A stretch of DNA of 14,274 nucleotides from G963674665 sp964609625 (GCA_964609625.1 CAZSRS010000066.1:1-14274); one strand, 5' to 3'. Counted from the first letter of the stretch, positions 1 through 7,071 are shown. Numbers and translations: made by a program. The notes: generated from the letters alone by a model not told the origin.

Positions 1-67
1 TATAATTGATGCGGATGGGCACTGCCAGATCCCCTTTTGGTGTGGTGCAGCGTTGCGGAAAGCAGCG

Positions 68-706
68 CTAACGCAGATAGCGCACGATCTCGAACGTTTC
101 AGCGTAGTCACAGCCGATCTTCAAGCCGTCGGCGCTGTTTTGGTGTTTGAAGAATTCTATCCATTTATAGCGCACCCGCTCAAGTTCGGAATGATGGCTC
201 TTGATCACCTGGACTTTCCGTTCCATGACGTCCGAGATGTCCGAATAGTAGTTGCCACGAAAAGGACGGTCCGAGTCGTAGTAGTTGCTGCGGTACATAA
301 GGAAGCGCGGGACGTGTCTGCCGGCCATGAGCGCGCAACGAGCGGTGAGTTGGTGGTCACGATGCAGGTCCCCTGTCCAATGGCTGTATACGGTATCGAT
401 GTTCAACTCGTCGATGTAGCGGTTGATCACGCAAGTGAGCGCCTCGTTGAAGGGTACTTCAAAGGTCTTGTATTCGAGGCAGATCAAATCGGCGCCGATG
501 GTATTCGCCGCCTCCATGCCTTCCTGTTTGGCTGTCTTGCCACAACGCACGAGTTCACCTGCGGGGTTGCGATATTCGGAATCCGTGATGACGAGCATGG
601 TCACCTTGTCTCCAGCGAGCACGTGCTTGATGAGCGTGCCGCTGCACCCGAGTTCAATGTCGTCGAAGTGGGAGCCGATTCCGAGGATGTTGCAGGGAGT
701 GTTCAT
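68..706 (-). CDS. PIG-L/LmbE family N-acetyl-sugar deacetylase
   Basis: This 212-residue protein has the layout of the PIG-L/LmbE zinc deacetylases, which remove an acetyl (or similar) group from the amine of GlcNAc-type sugars. The N-terminal metal motif is GSHFDD (residues 11-16), a variant of the usual HPDD, with H13 and D16 as likely zinc ligands and D15 as likely catalytic base. The second signature, HRDH (115-118), supplies the third ligand. An ATG 16 codons upstream (754) is in frame, but the 706 start puts the first beta strand and HFDD at the family's normal distance from the N-terminus. No strong ribosome binding site is visible at either start. It lies downstream of the epimerase and a broken gene, so it probably acts on a sugar or sugar nucleotide of this locus; the actual substrate is unknown. 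The family assignment is firm. Confidence 0.88.
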   Translation of the reverse strand: MNTPCNILGIGSHFDDIELGCSGTLIKHVLAGDKVTMLVITDSEYRNPAGELVRCGKTAKQEGMEAANTIGADLICLEYKTFEVPFNEALTCVINRYIDELNIDTVYSHWTGDLHRDHQLTARCALMAGRHVPRFLMYRSNYYDSDRPFRGNYYSDISDVMERKVQVIKSHHSELERVRYKWIEFFKHQNSADGLKIGCDYAETFEIVRYLR

Positions 707-957
707 TTTATGGATCACTTCAAGGTTGCTTGCACGAAGCCAATTTTTCTGCATCGTTGCAGGTGCTGTGGGTGCGGAGGTGTGTCAGTATTGCTTGTAT
801 GTTGCCGAAAAGAGGCGAATGAAGCGTAAGCCTTGTTCGGACCGTGCCGTCATCGGACGGCAAGCATCTCCTCTGCTTCAACAATGCTGTAACCATTTGA
901 TGATACCTGACCTGAGCGATTCCCGGTCCGACGCTACATTTCTGCTGGCATATCACG
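707..957. other. Intergenic region without a recognised gene
   Basis: About 250 bp lie between the broken gene and the deacetylase. I see no convincing ORF. A perfect 6-bp stem with a 4-base loop (846-861, GCCGTC/GACGGC) is present but has no T-run on either side. No clear promoter for the deacetylase was found. Confidence 0.5.
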
Positions 958-1670
958 TTAACCCAAGCTGATCGCTTTGCTTGCCCAACACTCCATCAAG
1001 GTTAAGCTATCATCTAGTCTTTGTTTAAAAATCCTCCAGGCAGTGGCCAAGATCGTCTCTCCCATCTGGTGGAGGGCAGGAAGTCCCGTAACAAGGCCGA
1101 CCTTACCAAATTCATTGCCGATGTCCAGGTCACAATCGACTGTCTGACCAGCCGAGTCGGACGCAATCTTATCGATCGTTACCTCCGCAGCATGGACCTC
1201 TTTCCCATAATCGAAGGGTTCTGCGGCTCCATAAGCAAGCACACCAAGGGCACGCCCCTTGTTGGAGGAGAAGCATTACCTCCTTCCCGGATCACGGCCA
1301 GGCACGCTTGTCTGCACCAACGTAGGCATGGACGTGGTCGAGATCGTCATAAAACTGGCCGTGAAAGCAATCGTCGTCGATCCTGACCACGTTGTCCAAC
1401 TGCGCTTGTGCCAGGAGTACGAGCTTCGCGGGGAAAAAGTGGTCTTGCACGCTCCTTACAAGCCGATCATCCAGACAAACACGAAGTGCCTCTGTTACTG
1501 TTGTGCATGTAACGTTCCGTGGTGTGACGCGCCTCCAGTCCTTGCCTGTCGAAAATCTGCCATGCCTGAGGGATGCACCCGCGACGGTGGCATTTTGCAG
1601 CCGGAATTCGTAATAAATTTGTTGGCCCTGCTACTGTCATTTTCTCCATGTATTTTGCTCGGTCAAGCAT
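958..1670 (-). pseudogene. Frame-broken gene, possibly a class I methyltransferase
   Basis: Three coding-like segments follow one another on the minus strand in three different frames. The first starts at ATG 1670, overlapping the epimerase stop by 8 bp, and reads MLDRAKYMEKM... to about 1500 (that frame stops at 1467). The second is open through about 1540-1295, with segments such as VTEALRVCLDDRLV and VRIDDDCFHGQFYDDL, and stops at 1292. The third runs from 1275 to the TAA at 958 and contains VHAAEVTIDKIASDS, VDCDLDIGNEFGKVG and ILATAWRIFKQRL. The last segment resembles the post-motif-I strands and 'aWRilK' region of SAM-dependent methyltransferases, but no clean glycine-rich SAM loop survives. 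The rebuilt product would be about 236 residues. At least two frameshifts are needed, so the gene is either decayed or hit by sequence errors. The order and overlap suggest it was once the next gene in the legB operon. The methyltransferase identity is tentative. Confidence 0.5.
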
Positions 1671-2526
1671 TAGCCCGAACAGCAGGTTCGCGTTCGATGA
1701 CAGTACGCAAACCCGCATCCAGGGAGATGCGAGGACTCCAGCCAAAGAGCCGTGAGGCCTTGCCAATGTCGGCATAGCTCTCATGAATTGCACAAGGCTG
1801 CTTCTGATCTTCCAGTTCCATGCTCACTTCGAGGATATGCAGCAATTTTTCCGCCACGGCGCGGACGGACGTGCCAATCCCGCTTCCCACGTTGAGGGGC
1901 TGCATGGGATGGGTAGGATCCTGCAGTACCAGCAAGATGAGGTCTATGAGATCGTCTATGTGCACGAAGTCGCGGATGGGATGCAACGCGCGCATGGCAC
2001 ATCGTCCGGCAGTGTGGTTGGAGGCGATGATGTCCAGGATGTCAGGAATGAGAAACCCCCTGGGTTGCCCCGGACCATAGAGATTGAATATCCTGAAGGC
2101 CATGCCGCGCAGCCCGACCTTCCGTCCCATGGAGAGCAAAAGCTCGTCGGCCAGGGCCTTGGATGCGGCGTAGGGACCGAGGTTGCGTGTATCCAGGCGC
2201 ATGTCTTCATGGAATGGAGGAGACTGCTGCGGGGCATAAGGACAGCTTCCTGCGAAAAGCATGGGCAGGCCATGCTTTACAGCGAACTTGGCGACATTGA
2301 GTGTGCCGCCGAGGTTCACGTCATAAAGTGCTGCCGGGTCGATACCGGCCCGGGGCCTGGCCAGACCAGCCAGATGCACCACGCACCGGCAGGAAGCGAG
2401 GGATTCGAAGTCCTGGGCATGGGTGACATCTCCGGTAAAGGGACGCCATTCAAGGCCAGCGTCTTCAAGCCGTGAGACAAGGGCCCGGCCGACAAATCCT
2501 CGGTAGCCGGTGATCAGCACGCACAT
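1663..2526 (-). CDS. NAD-dependent epimerase/dehydratase (extended SDR)
   Basis: This 287-residue extended short-chain dehydrogenase/reductase probably acts on a nucleotide sugar. The N-terminus carries the nucleotide-binding loop GYRGFVG (7-13). S94 in AGSCPYAP and the YAASK motif (Y119, K123) form the expected catalytic set, and FNLYGPGQPRGF and a C-terminal LNVGSG segment match NDP-sugar epimerases and reductases. The loop is GxxGxxG as in the extended class. AGGAG sits 8 bases before the ATG and supports the start. The gene follows the nucleotidyltransferase and legB, so it may epimerise, reduce or dehydrate the NDP-sugar they produce. A reductase producing a deoxy sugar, an epimerase and a second dehydratase are all possible; sequence alone does not separate them. 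Confidence 0.87.
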   Translation of the reverse strand: MCVLITGYRGFVGRALVSRLEDAGLEWRPFTGDVTHAQDFESLASCRCVVHLAGLARPRAGIDPAALYDVNLGGTLNVAKFAVKHGLPMLFAGSCPYAPQQSPPFHEDMRLDTRNLGPYAASKALADELLLSMGRKVGLRGMAFRIFNLYGPGQPRGFLIPDILDIIASNHTAGRCAMRALHPIRDFVHIDDLIDLILLVLQDPTHPMQPLNVGSGIGTSVRAVAEKLLHILEVSMELEDQKQPCAIHESYADIGKASRLFGWSPRISLDAGLRTVIEREPAVRANA

Positions 2527-2654
2527 GATCCTTGCTCCTGCAGTGCATGGCCGTTGGAAGGGTCCTGTGAGTCGCCACCCGCCGGCGCAGGACGCGATGG
2601 CGCCTGTACAAGGTTCATTACCGCGTTGCTCGTCCGATCCTCGAATTCGGCCAT
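2514..2654 (-). CDS. Doubtful 46-residue ORF between nucleotidyltransferase and epimerase
   Basis: The TGA of the nucleotidyltransferase is followed directly by an ATG (TGAATG), opening a 46-codon frame that begins MAEFEDRTSN, is rich in Pro, Ala and Gln, and ends 13 bp inside the epimerase gene. The G-run at the end of the upstream gene could serve as a ribosome binding site. No domain is recognised. The stretch may instead be only a spacer; the tight spacing is the sole argument for translation. Confidence 0.2.
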   Translation of the reverse strand: MAEFEDRTSNAVMNLVQAPSRPAPAGGDSQDPSNGHALQEQGSCAC

Positions 2655-3416
2655 TCAGCCCCCGTAGATAAGCTCCCAGTTGTTGGACACCACTTCCTGG
2701 GCCTTTGCGAAATCGTCAGGCCTGCCGATGTCCATCCACAGCCCCTTGTGCTCGAAAACGTTCACCGGGAGACCCTTGTCCAGCATCGTCAGCATGAGAT
2801 CGTCGAAGCCGAAGGGGATGCCGGCCGGCACGAGGTCGAGCACCTCGGATTCGAGGCAGTAGATGCCCATGCTGACTTTGAATTCGTGCACAGGCTTTTC
2901 CCGGAAAGCAACGACGCGTCCATTTTCGCACTCCAGTACGCCGAGGTCGATCTTGACTTGTTTGTTGGTGACCGCAACCGAGAGGAGTGCCCCTTCACGG
3001 CGGTGGTGGCGGATGAATTCACGCAGGTCCAGGTCCGTGATCAGGTCGCCGTTGAGTAAAAGAAAGGAACCATGCAGCCGTTCCTTGCCGATGAGCAGCA
3101 GCGGACCGATGGTGCCCAGGGGTTCCGACTCCTCGCTGTATTCAATGTCGATGTCCCACTGCGAGCCGTTGCCACACACGCTCTTGATCAGGCTTCCCAG
3201 GTGTCCCAGGGTGATGAACGTTCTCTTGATTCCGTTGCGACGCAGCCATTTGATGGTTAATTCCAATACAGGAGTGCCTGAAACAGGCATGAGGGGCTTT
3301 GGCAGGACCAGGGAGTAGGGCCGCAACCGCGTACCCATGCCTCCGGCCTGGATGACGGAAGGAATATCGACGCTGTTGGGCGACTCCTTGAGGTTCAAGA
3401 TTTTATCGTCTCTCAT
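2655..3416 (-). CDS. Sugar-1-phosphate nucleotidyltransferase
   Basis: This 253-residue enzyme is an NDP-sugar pyrophosphorylase of the glucose-/mannose-1-phosphate nucleotidyltransferase fold, joining NTP and a sugar-1-phosphate. The signature loop QAGGMGTRLRP (23-33), PKPLMPV (39-45), EPLGTIGPL (98-106) and the metal aspartate in NGDL (D124) are all present. The end, LWMDIGRPDDFAKA, is typical of this family. The chosen start (3416) forms a 4-bp ATGA overlap with legB and has AGGG upstream; an in-frame ATG at 3464 would overlap legB by 52 bp and adds nothing recognisable. Related PtmE-type enzymes of the legionaminate pathway carry N-terminal CBS domains, which are absent here, leaving only a short leader of about 18 residues. 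Coupling to legB suggests that it makes the NDP-sugar LegB uses. Whether GTP, UTP or dTTP is the donor cannot be read from the sequence. Confidence 0.9.
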   Translation of the reverse strand: MRDDKILNLKESPNSVDIPSVIQAGGMGTRLRPYSLVLPKPLMPVSGTPVLELTIKWLRRNGIKRTFITLGHLGSLIKSVCGNGSQWDIDIEYSEESEPLGTIGPLLLIGKERLHGSFLLLNGDLITDLDLREFIRHHRREGALLSVAVTNKQVKIDLGVLECENGRVVAFREKPVHEFKVSMGIYCLESEVLDLVPAGIPFGFDDLMLTMLDKGLPVNVFEHKGLWMDIGRPDDFAKAQEVVSNNWELIYGG

Positions 3417-4393
3417 ATTGTGTACCCTGCGTGTTTGTAGTGCTGCATGTTGCGTGAGATCCAATCCACAGTCTTTGACAGTCCCTGCTCCAGGGAGTGT
3501 GCAGGCTGCCAGCCGAGAAGCTTCCGCGCGAGGCAGGCGTCGCAGACGAGTTCATATACCTCGCTTTGTTCCGGACGCAGGCGTCGCTCTTCGGTCACGA
3601 TGCCCGCTTCGCTGCCGCAGAGCCGTAACAATGTCTTGGCGAGAGTTTCAATGGAAACACCTTTCCCGCTGCCCAGGTTGATGGTGGCGCCCACGGCCGC
3701 CGGACTGGACAGTGCGGCCAGGAAGCCAGCCACGGTGTCATCCACGTAGTTCATGTCCCGCACCGGGCGCAACGAACCGAGCCGGATTTCAGAAGCGCCG
3801 GCCAGGGCTTGGCTAACGATGGTCGGGATGATGGCCCGCATGGATTGTCGAGGACCATAGGTATTGAAGGGGCGTATCGTGACCACGGGCAGGCCGAAGG
3901 AACGGTGGAAGGACTCCGCGAGCTTATCGGCAGCGATTTTCGTCGCCGAATAGGGCGATTGTGCCACCTGGGGATGGGCTTCGTCCATGGGTGTGTATTG
4001 GGCAGTGCCGTAAGTTTCGGAAGTGGAGGTATGGACTACGAGGGAGACGTCGGCGTCCAAGGAGGCCTGCAGCACGTTCAAAGTCCCCGAGACGTTCGTT
4101 GACACGTAGGATGCCGGAGCAACATAGGAATATGGGATGGCTATCAAGGAGGCCAGATGGAGCACGGCGTCCTGCCCCTGCATGGCCTTGGCCATGGCGA
4201 AGGGGTCGCAGACGTCGCCGGAAACCATTTCCACCTCGCACTGGATGTCAGAGGGCAGATCAGCCAACCAGCCTGTGTCGTTGCGCGCGTTGTAATGGTA
4301 GAGGGCGCGGACGGAATACCCCTCCCGGACCAGTGACTCTGTCAGATGGCTTCCGATGAATCCAGCGGCTCCGGTTACCAGTACGTGTTTCAT
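3413..4393 (-). CDS. legB: LegB-type NAD-dependent nucleotide-sugar 4,6-dehydratase
   Basis: This 326-residue extended SDR matches LegB, which converts an NDP-N-acetylglucosamine to the 4-keto-6-deoxy sugar at the start of legionaminic acid synthesis. Visible landmarks are GAAGFIG (8-14), LIAIPYSY (83-90), HTSTSETYGTAQ (121-132) with T124/S125/E126 at the catalytic position, YSATK (148-152), RPFNTYGPRQS, and RLRPEQSEV near the C-terminus; these run closely parallel to annotated LegB proteins. The ATG at 4393 has AAGGAG just upstream. An upstream in-frame ATG at 4531 is rejected because the extension only translates the direct repeats. It is the first gene of the left-hand operon, behind a possible sigma-54 promoter. 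UDP- versus GDP-sugar preference is unknown. Confidence 0.9.
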   Translation of the reverse strand: MKHVLVTGAAGFIGSHLTESLVREGYSVRALYHYNARNDTGWLADLPSDIQCEVEMVSGDVCDPFAMAKAMQGQDAVLHLASLIAIPYSYVAPASYVSTNVSGTLNVLQASLDADVSLVVHTSTSETYGTAQYTPMDEAHPQVAQSPYSATKIAADKLAESFHRSFGLPVVTIRPFNTYGPRQSMRAIIPTIVSQALAGASEIRLGSLRPVRDMNYVDDTVAGFLAALSSPAAVGATINLGSGKGVSIETLAKTLLRLCGSEAGIVTEERRLRPEQSEVYELVCDACLARKLLGWQPAHSLEQGLSKTVDWISRNMQHYKHAGYTI

Positions 4394-4455
4394 GTGACTC
4401 CTTGTTTCCTGGGAGCATCTCCCACTGTGTATCGGGTCGGTAAAAGCACAGGGCC

Positions 4456-4490
4456 CATTGTCTGCCCCTTCCAGGAAGATGTTTACTGCC
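4456..4490. repeat. 35-bp direct repeat, copy 1
   Basis: This is the legB-proximal copy of a perfect 35-bp direct repeat, starting CATTGTCTGCCCC and ending GTTTACTGCC. An 11-bp palindrome, CTTCCAGGAAG, lies at 4468-4478. The match to copy 2 stops exactly at both ends. The repeat lies 66 bp upstream of the legB start codon. Confidence 0.95.
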
Positions 4491-4518
4491 AGTGCGCGCT
4501 GGCAGGGGTTGCAGCCCC
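4487..4518. other. Two short hairpins between the direct repeats
   Basis: TGCCAG/CTGGCA (4487-4492 with 4499-4504) forms a 6-bp stem around TGCGCG, overlapping the end of repeat 1. GGGG/CCCC (4505-4508 with 4515-4518) forms a second stem directly after it, extendable by a G-T pair. There is no T-run, so these are not classical terminators. They could structure a leader RNA. Confidence 0.5.
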
Positions 4519-4528
4519 TGAGGCCGTG

Positions 4529-4563
4529 CATTGTCTGCCCCTTCCAGGAAGATGTTTACTGCC
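4529..4563. repeat. 35-bp direct repeat, copy 2
   Basis: This copy is identical over all 35 bases to the one at 4456-4490, with the palindrome CTTCCAGGAAG at 4541-4551. The two copies start 73 bp apart and are separated by 38 bp. No third copy was seen in the window. Confidence 0.95.
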
Positions 4564-4849
4564 TGCACTTCAGGGGGTGTTCTTCTGTACGGTCCGACTG
4601 GGAAAGGCGCAAGAAATTTCTCCATGATACAGCCGGTGAAGACAGATCTGGAGCCCGAGGGACCTTGCAGGCTTATACCTCCCGCGTCTGGCAGTCCCGG
4701 GTGCGGCCCTGGCCGGGTTCCAGCGTGCTTGCTCGCGCCAGGCCCTTTTAACGTCTCTGGTTTGCGTTACGCCGGCTTTGTGTGCAACAGCGGGTTTGAT
4801 GCAGGCTCATTGGGACGACCTGGGAGTTTTTTGTTCTTTTCGATTTATC

Positions 4850-4866
4850 ACGCAATATCGGTGCCT
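4850..4866 (-). promoter_or_regulatory. Candidate sigma-54 (-24/-12) promoter for the legB operon
   Basis: The minus strand reads AGGCACCGATATTGCG. It has GG (4865-4864) and GC (4853-4852) separated by exactly 10 bases, GGCAC in the -24 box and TTGC in the -12 box, against the consensus TGGCACG-N4-TTGCW. The predicted start is near 4840, giving a leader of about 450 nt to legB. The motif is short, so chance occurrence is possible, but the spacing and location are right. Confidence 0.5.
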
Positions 4867-4931
4867 CAAACTGGCATGGTCCAGAGCATCCTTACTATGG
4901 ATTGACGGAAAAAGCCCGGGAATCACTTGGT

Positions 4932-4948
4932 AACCCTAAACCAGGGTT
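4932..4948. promoter_or_regulatory. Inverted repeat, possible activator-binding site
   Basis: AACCCT and AGGGTT form a perfect 6-bp inverted repeat around a 5-bp centre. The midpoint is about 100 bp upstream of the predicted start of the sigma-54-type promoter, the usual place for an enhancer-binding protein. As RNA it would be a short hairpin without a strong T-run. The regulatory role is inferred from position only. Confidence 0.35.
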
Positions 4949-5084
4949 CTTCTAGCGCAAGCGACTTCATCTTGACAAGGAGCGTTTCCGCTGATCCCAA
5001 AGCCCGTAACCACGCGAAAAACTGCGGCAAGGTAGGGAGCAGTGGTTCGGGGGGGCGGAACTATTTGAGGTCTGGACCGGCTAT

Positions 5085-5891
5085 TCATGCCGTGGGGTGG
5101 GAATCCAGGGAGCGCAGGAGAGCGATCTCCAGAAGCAACAGGTCGCGGCCAACATCTCCTGGCGGAAGCACACCCTCGATGGTGAGCTCCCGGCAGGGGG
5201 CGTCCAGGATCGTGGCGGCGTAGTTTCTGGCGGCAGATGGAGGGAGCAGGCTCGCCATACTGTGCGATGTCGTGAACTCCGGTTCGGTGACGACGGCATC
5301 GTAGAGGTTGGCCGGATAGGAAAAATGGATCTGGCCGATGGTCCCGCCCATCTGCCGTATGAAATCCTCTGGCCTGCAGTGATCGCGGTCGTTTTCACCG
5401 GCATGCGCCATGTCGAAAAGGAGCTGGAACCCCTTGTGCGAGTCCAGGAACGCTGCCATCTCCTGCCAGGTGAAGCCCGGCTGTGCTGTGGCGTCCGGGT
5501 TTTCAACCAGTCTGGCCACGCCGGGCAGGACGTTCGTGTGGAGAAGGTGGAAGCAGGGCTCCATGTCCAGGTGGAAGCTCAGCCTATGCAAGGGGCAGGC
5601 CAGCAGTAGCTGACGCCCCAGGTCCAGGCAGCGCTTCAGGGCTTCCATGTCCAACCTGGGGGTTCGTTTGGCCAGGTGCAGGGAAACGGTCTTCATCCTG
5701 CCCAGGGCTGCCAAGGCCTTAGGACGCAGCACAGCAGGCATGACGCTGTCGATGTGCTCGTGGAAAAGGCCTATTTCCATGCCGTCCAGATTGTGTCCCA
5801 CATGCTTTTCCAGCCAGAGGATGCGATCCCCGTAATCCGCGAGGGCGGGGTCGATTATGGATTGCAGGGCAAGGGAAATGCGGGTGTTCAT
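5085..5891 (-). CDS. Xylose-isomerase-like TIM-barrel protein, full length
   Basis: This 268-residue protein has the pattern of the AP-endonuclease-2/xylose-isomerase-like TIM-barrel superfamily, whose members isomerise or epimerise sugars or cleave DNA using divalent metals. Candidate metal and catalytic residues sit at strand ends: E39 (MEIGLF), H72 (VSLHLAKR), H107/D109/E111 (SFHLDMEP), D160/H163 (LLFDMAHAG), H189 (IGQIHFSYP) and E239 (LTIEG). The start at 5891 makes a 4-bp ATGA overlap with the gene upstream, better than the longer ATG at 5969. It is the last gene of the right-hand operon, after the ATP-grasp, HAD and a shortened paralogue. In this context a sugar isomerase, epimerase or lyase acting on a nonulosonate precursor or modification is more likely than DNA repair, but the substrate cannot be stated. 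Confidence 0.72.
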   Translation of the reverse strand: MNTRISLALQSIIDPALADYGDRILWLEKHVGHNLDGMEIGLFHEHIDSVMPAVLRPKALAALGRMKTVSLHLAKRTPRLDMEALKRCLDLGRQLLLACPLHRLSFHLDMEPCFHLLHTNVLPGVARLVENPDATAQPGFTWQEMAAFLDSHKGFQLLFDMAHAGENDRDHCRPEDFIRQMGGTIGQIHFSYPANLYDAVVTEPEFTTSHSMASLLPPSAARNYAATILDAPCRELTIEGVLPPGDVGRDLLLLEIALLRSLDSHPTA

Positions 5892-6367
5892 GGGACGATT
5901 CCTTTGGTGAAGCTCGTGTCCCAGCCGTGCGGTGTCAGGCGGATGCCTCGACGGCGGAGAAAATTGCACAGTTCGTGAGCTAACGGCTCCAGTTCACCGC
6001 TGAACATGTTTTGGGCCAGGTCGAAAAGGAGATCGCAGGCCGGATGGCGGTGCAGGGCTTCGGTGAGCTCTTTCCATGAGTATCCGGTCGGGGCGCGGTC
6101 CCGGCCTGAAGTGCCGATACCGTACGTGCGTCTGGCTAGGTGCATGGACACAGTGTCCATGTCCTCGAGGACAACCAGGACCGCGGGGTGCGGTACAGTC
6201 TTGGCGACTTGGTCCGAGTCCTCGTAAAAGAAGCCGATTTCCACGCAGTCCAGCGGTTCAGTGGAGCCTGATCCCAGGTGGCGGCTTACCCACATAATGC
6301 GCTCGCCGCAGTCGGCCAGGGCCGGGTCCACCAAGGACTGCAAGGCCAGAGATACCAGGCGGGACAT
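5888..6367 (-). CDS. Shortened paralogue of the TIM-barrel protein
   Basis: This 159-residue protein is a tandem homologue of the next gene, with strong similarity at the N-terminus: SLALQSLVDPALADCGERI here against SLALQSIIDPALADYGDRI there. It keeps E43 (VEIGFF), H76 (VSMHLARR) and D116 (LLFDLAQ). About 48 central residues, including the HLDMEP metal cluster, are missing between its ARRT and the GYSWKEL segment. The AH histidine is replaced by Gln (Q119), and the last 65 or so residues, with the IHFS and IEG sites, are gone. A complete barrel with a normal metal site is therefore not possible. It is translated in a clean frame with a 2-bp gap upstream and an ATGA overlap downstream, so it may be a retained partner subunit or an eroding duplicate. 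Confidence 0.75.
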   Translation of the reverse strand: MSRLVSLALQSLVDPALADCGERIMWVSRHLGSGSTEPLDCVEIGFFYEDSDQVAKTVPHPAVLVVLEDMDTVSMHLARRTYGIGTSGRDRAPTGYSWKELTEALHRHPACDLLFDLAQNMFSGELEPLAHELCNFLRRRGIRLTPHGWDTSFTKGIVP

Positions 6368-6369
6368 CT

Positions 6370-7071
6370 CTAGTTTCCGTCACAGGCAGTGGCGGCTTGG
6401 TTTGTCAGCCAGGTTAGGGCTTGTCCTATGGAATCGAATTCCTCATGCACTTCACCGGGGCGTGAGACCAAGTGCGCGTATTCCCCTTGACGCACACGCA
6501 CCGTGAGTATGCCAAGCTGGCTAGCGGCCTCGAAATCAACGAGGGGATTGTCACCCACGCAGGCCGTTGATGAGGGCTCGGCATGGAGCCGTGCGAGTAG
6601 AAGCAACATGCCCTCTGGATGCGGCTTGTAACGGTCTACTCCCAGGTCTCCCGTGATGACGACGTGATGGAATGAATCGGCCAACCCCAGGGACGTGAGC
6701 TTGAAGCGTTGGAGGTCGGGCTGGCCATCGGTGAGCAGCCCGAGGGAGATTCCCGCTCTCCTGAGGCTGGCCAGACCCTGGGAAACTCCGGGATGGAGTC
6801 GCAGGGGCTGGCGATAGGCGCGATATGCCGCGACCATCGCCAGTTCGAGTTCTCGGCTGTATGCGTTCCTTATGCGCAGGGCTTTGGAGAAGATGTCGGC
6901 GCATCGACTTGTGCGTTCTTTCCAGTCCATCAGCAACTCCGCAGCCAAGCTCTCGGAGTCAATGTCCAGTCGCGCGGCCATCAGTCGCGCCACATGGTTG
7001 TATGCACCCGATACGAAGGATTCATGATCGTACAACGTGTCATCCAGGTCGAAGCAGACGGCGCGTATCAT
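6370..7071 (-). CDS. HAD-superfamily hydrolase (phosphatase-like)
   Basis: This 233-residue HAD-type hydrolase has all four motifs. Motif I is DLDDTL (D8 nucleophile, D10 acid/base), motif II is LLTDG (T114), motif III is the lysine in RYKPHP (K149), and motif IV is GDNPLVDFEAA (D174, D179). A helical cap lies between residues 15 and 90, as in subclass I phosphatases. It overlaps the ATP-grasp gene by 4 bp (ATGA). In nonulosonate synthesis a phosphatase removes the 9-phosphate when NeuB uses a 6-phosphate sugar, but the PseG-type hydrolase here points to a non-phosphorylated route. The HAD enzyme may instead serve the ATP-grasp/TIM-barrel branch. The substrate is unknown; the family is certain. 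Confidence 0.9.
   Translation of the reverse strand: MIRAVCFDLDDTLYDHESFVSGAYNHVARLMAARLDIDSESLAAELLMDWKERTSRCADIFSKALRIRNAYSRELELAMVAAYRAYRQPLRLHPGVSQGLASLRRAGISLGLLTDGQPDLQRFKLTSLGLADSFHHVVITGDLGVDRYKPHPEGMLLLLARLHAEPSSTACVGDNPLVDFEAASQLGILTVRVRQGEYAHLVSRPGEVHEEFDSIGQALTWLTNQAATACDGN

Larger units (their letters stand above)
4394..5084. other. Long regulatory intergenic region upstream of legB
   Basis: About 690 bp without a convincing gene on either strand separate the two operons. It holds a sigma-54-type promoter, an upstream inverted repeat, and paired 35-bp direct repeats with hairpins between them, each listed separately. No clear rho-independent terminator was found for the TIM-barrel gene ending at 5085. 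Open frames here lack family features or ribosome binding sites. Confidence 0.6.

Noticed and set aside
724..740. Second sigma-54 promoter before the deacetylase (GG-N10-GC)
   Set aside because: It lacks TT in the -12 box and CAC in the -24 box, and leaves almost no leader before the start codon.
53..829. Long plus-strand frame opposite the deacetylase
   Set aside because: It is antisense to a clear PIG-L gene and has no family features. The other long plus-strand frames in the window are rejected for the same reason.
846..861. Rho-independent terminator upstream of the deacetylase
   Set aside because: A perfect 6-bp stem is present but no T-run follows on either strand.
4394..4531. Longer legB start at 4531
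   Set aside because: The added residues translate a direct repeat and the leader; 4393 has AAGGAG and gives the exact family N-terminus.
4456..4563. CRISPR array
   Set aside because: There are only two repeats and one spacer, no cas gene, and the spacer itself is structured. It is kept as a direct-repeat pair.
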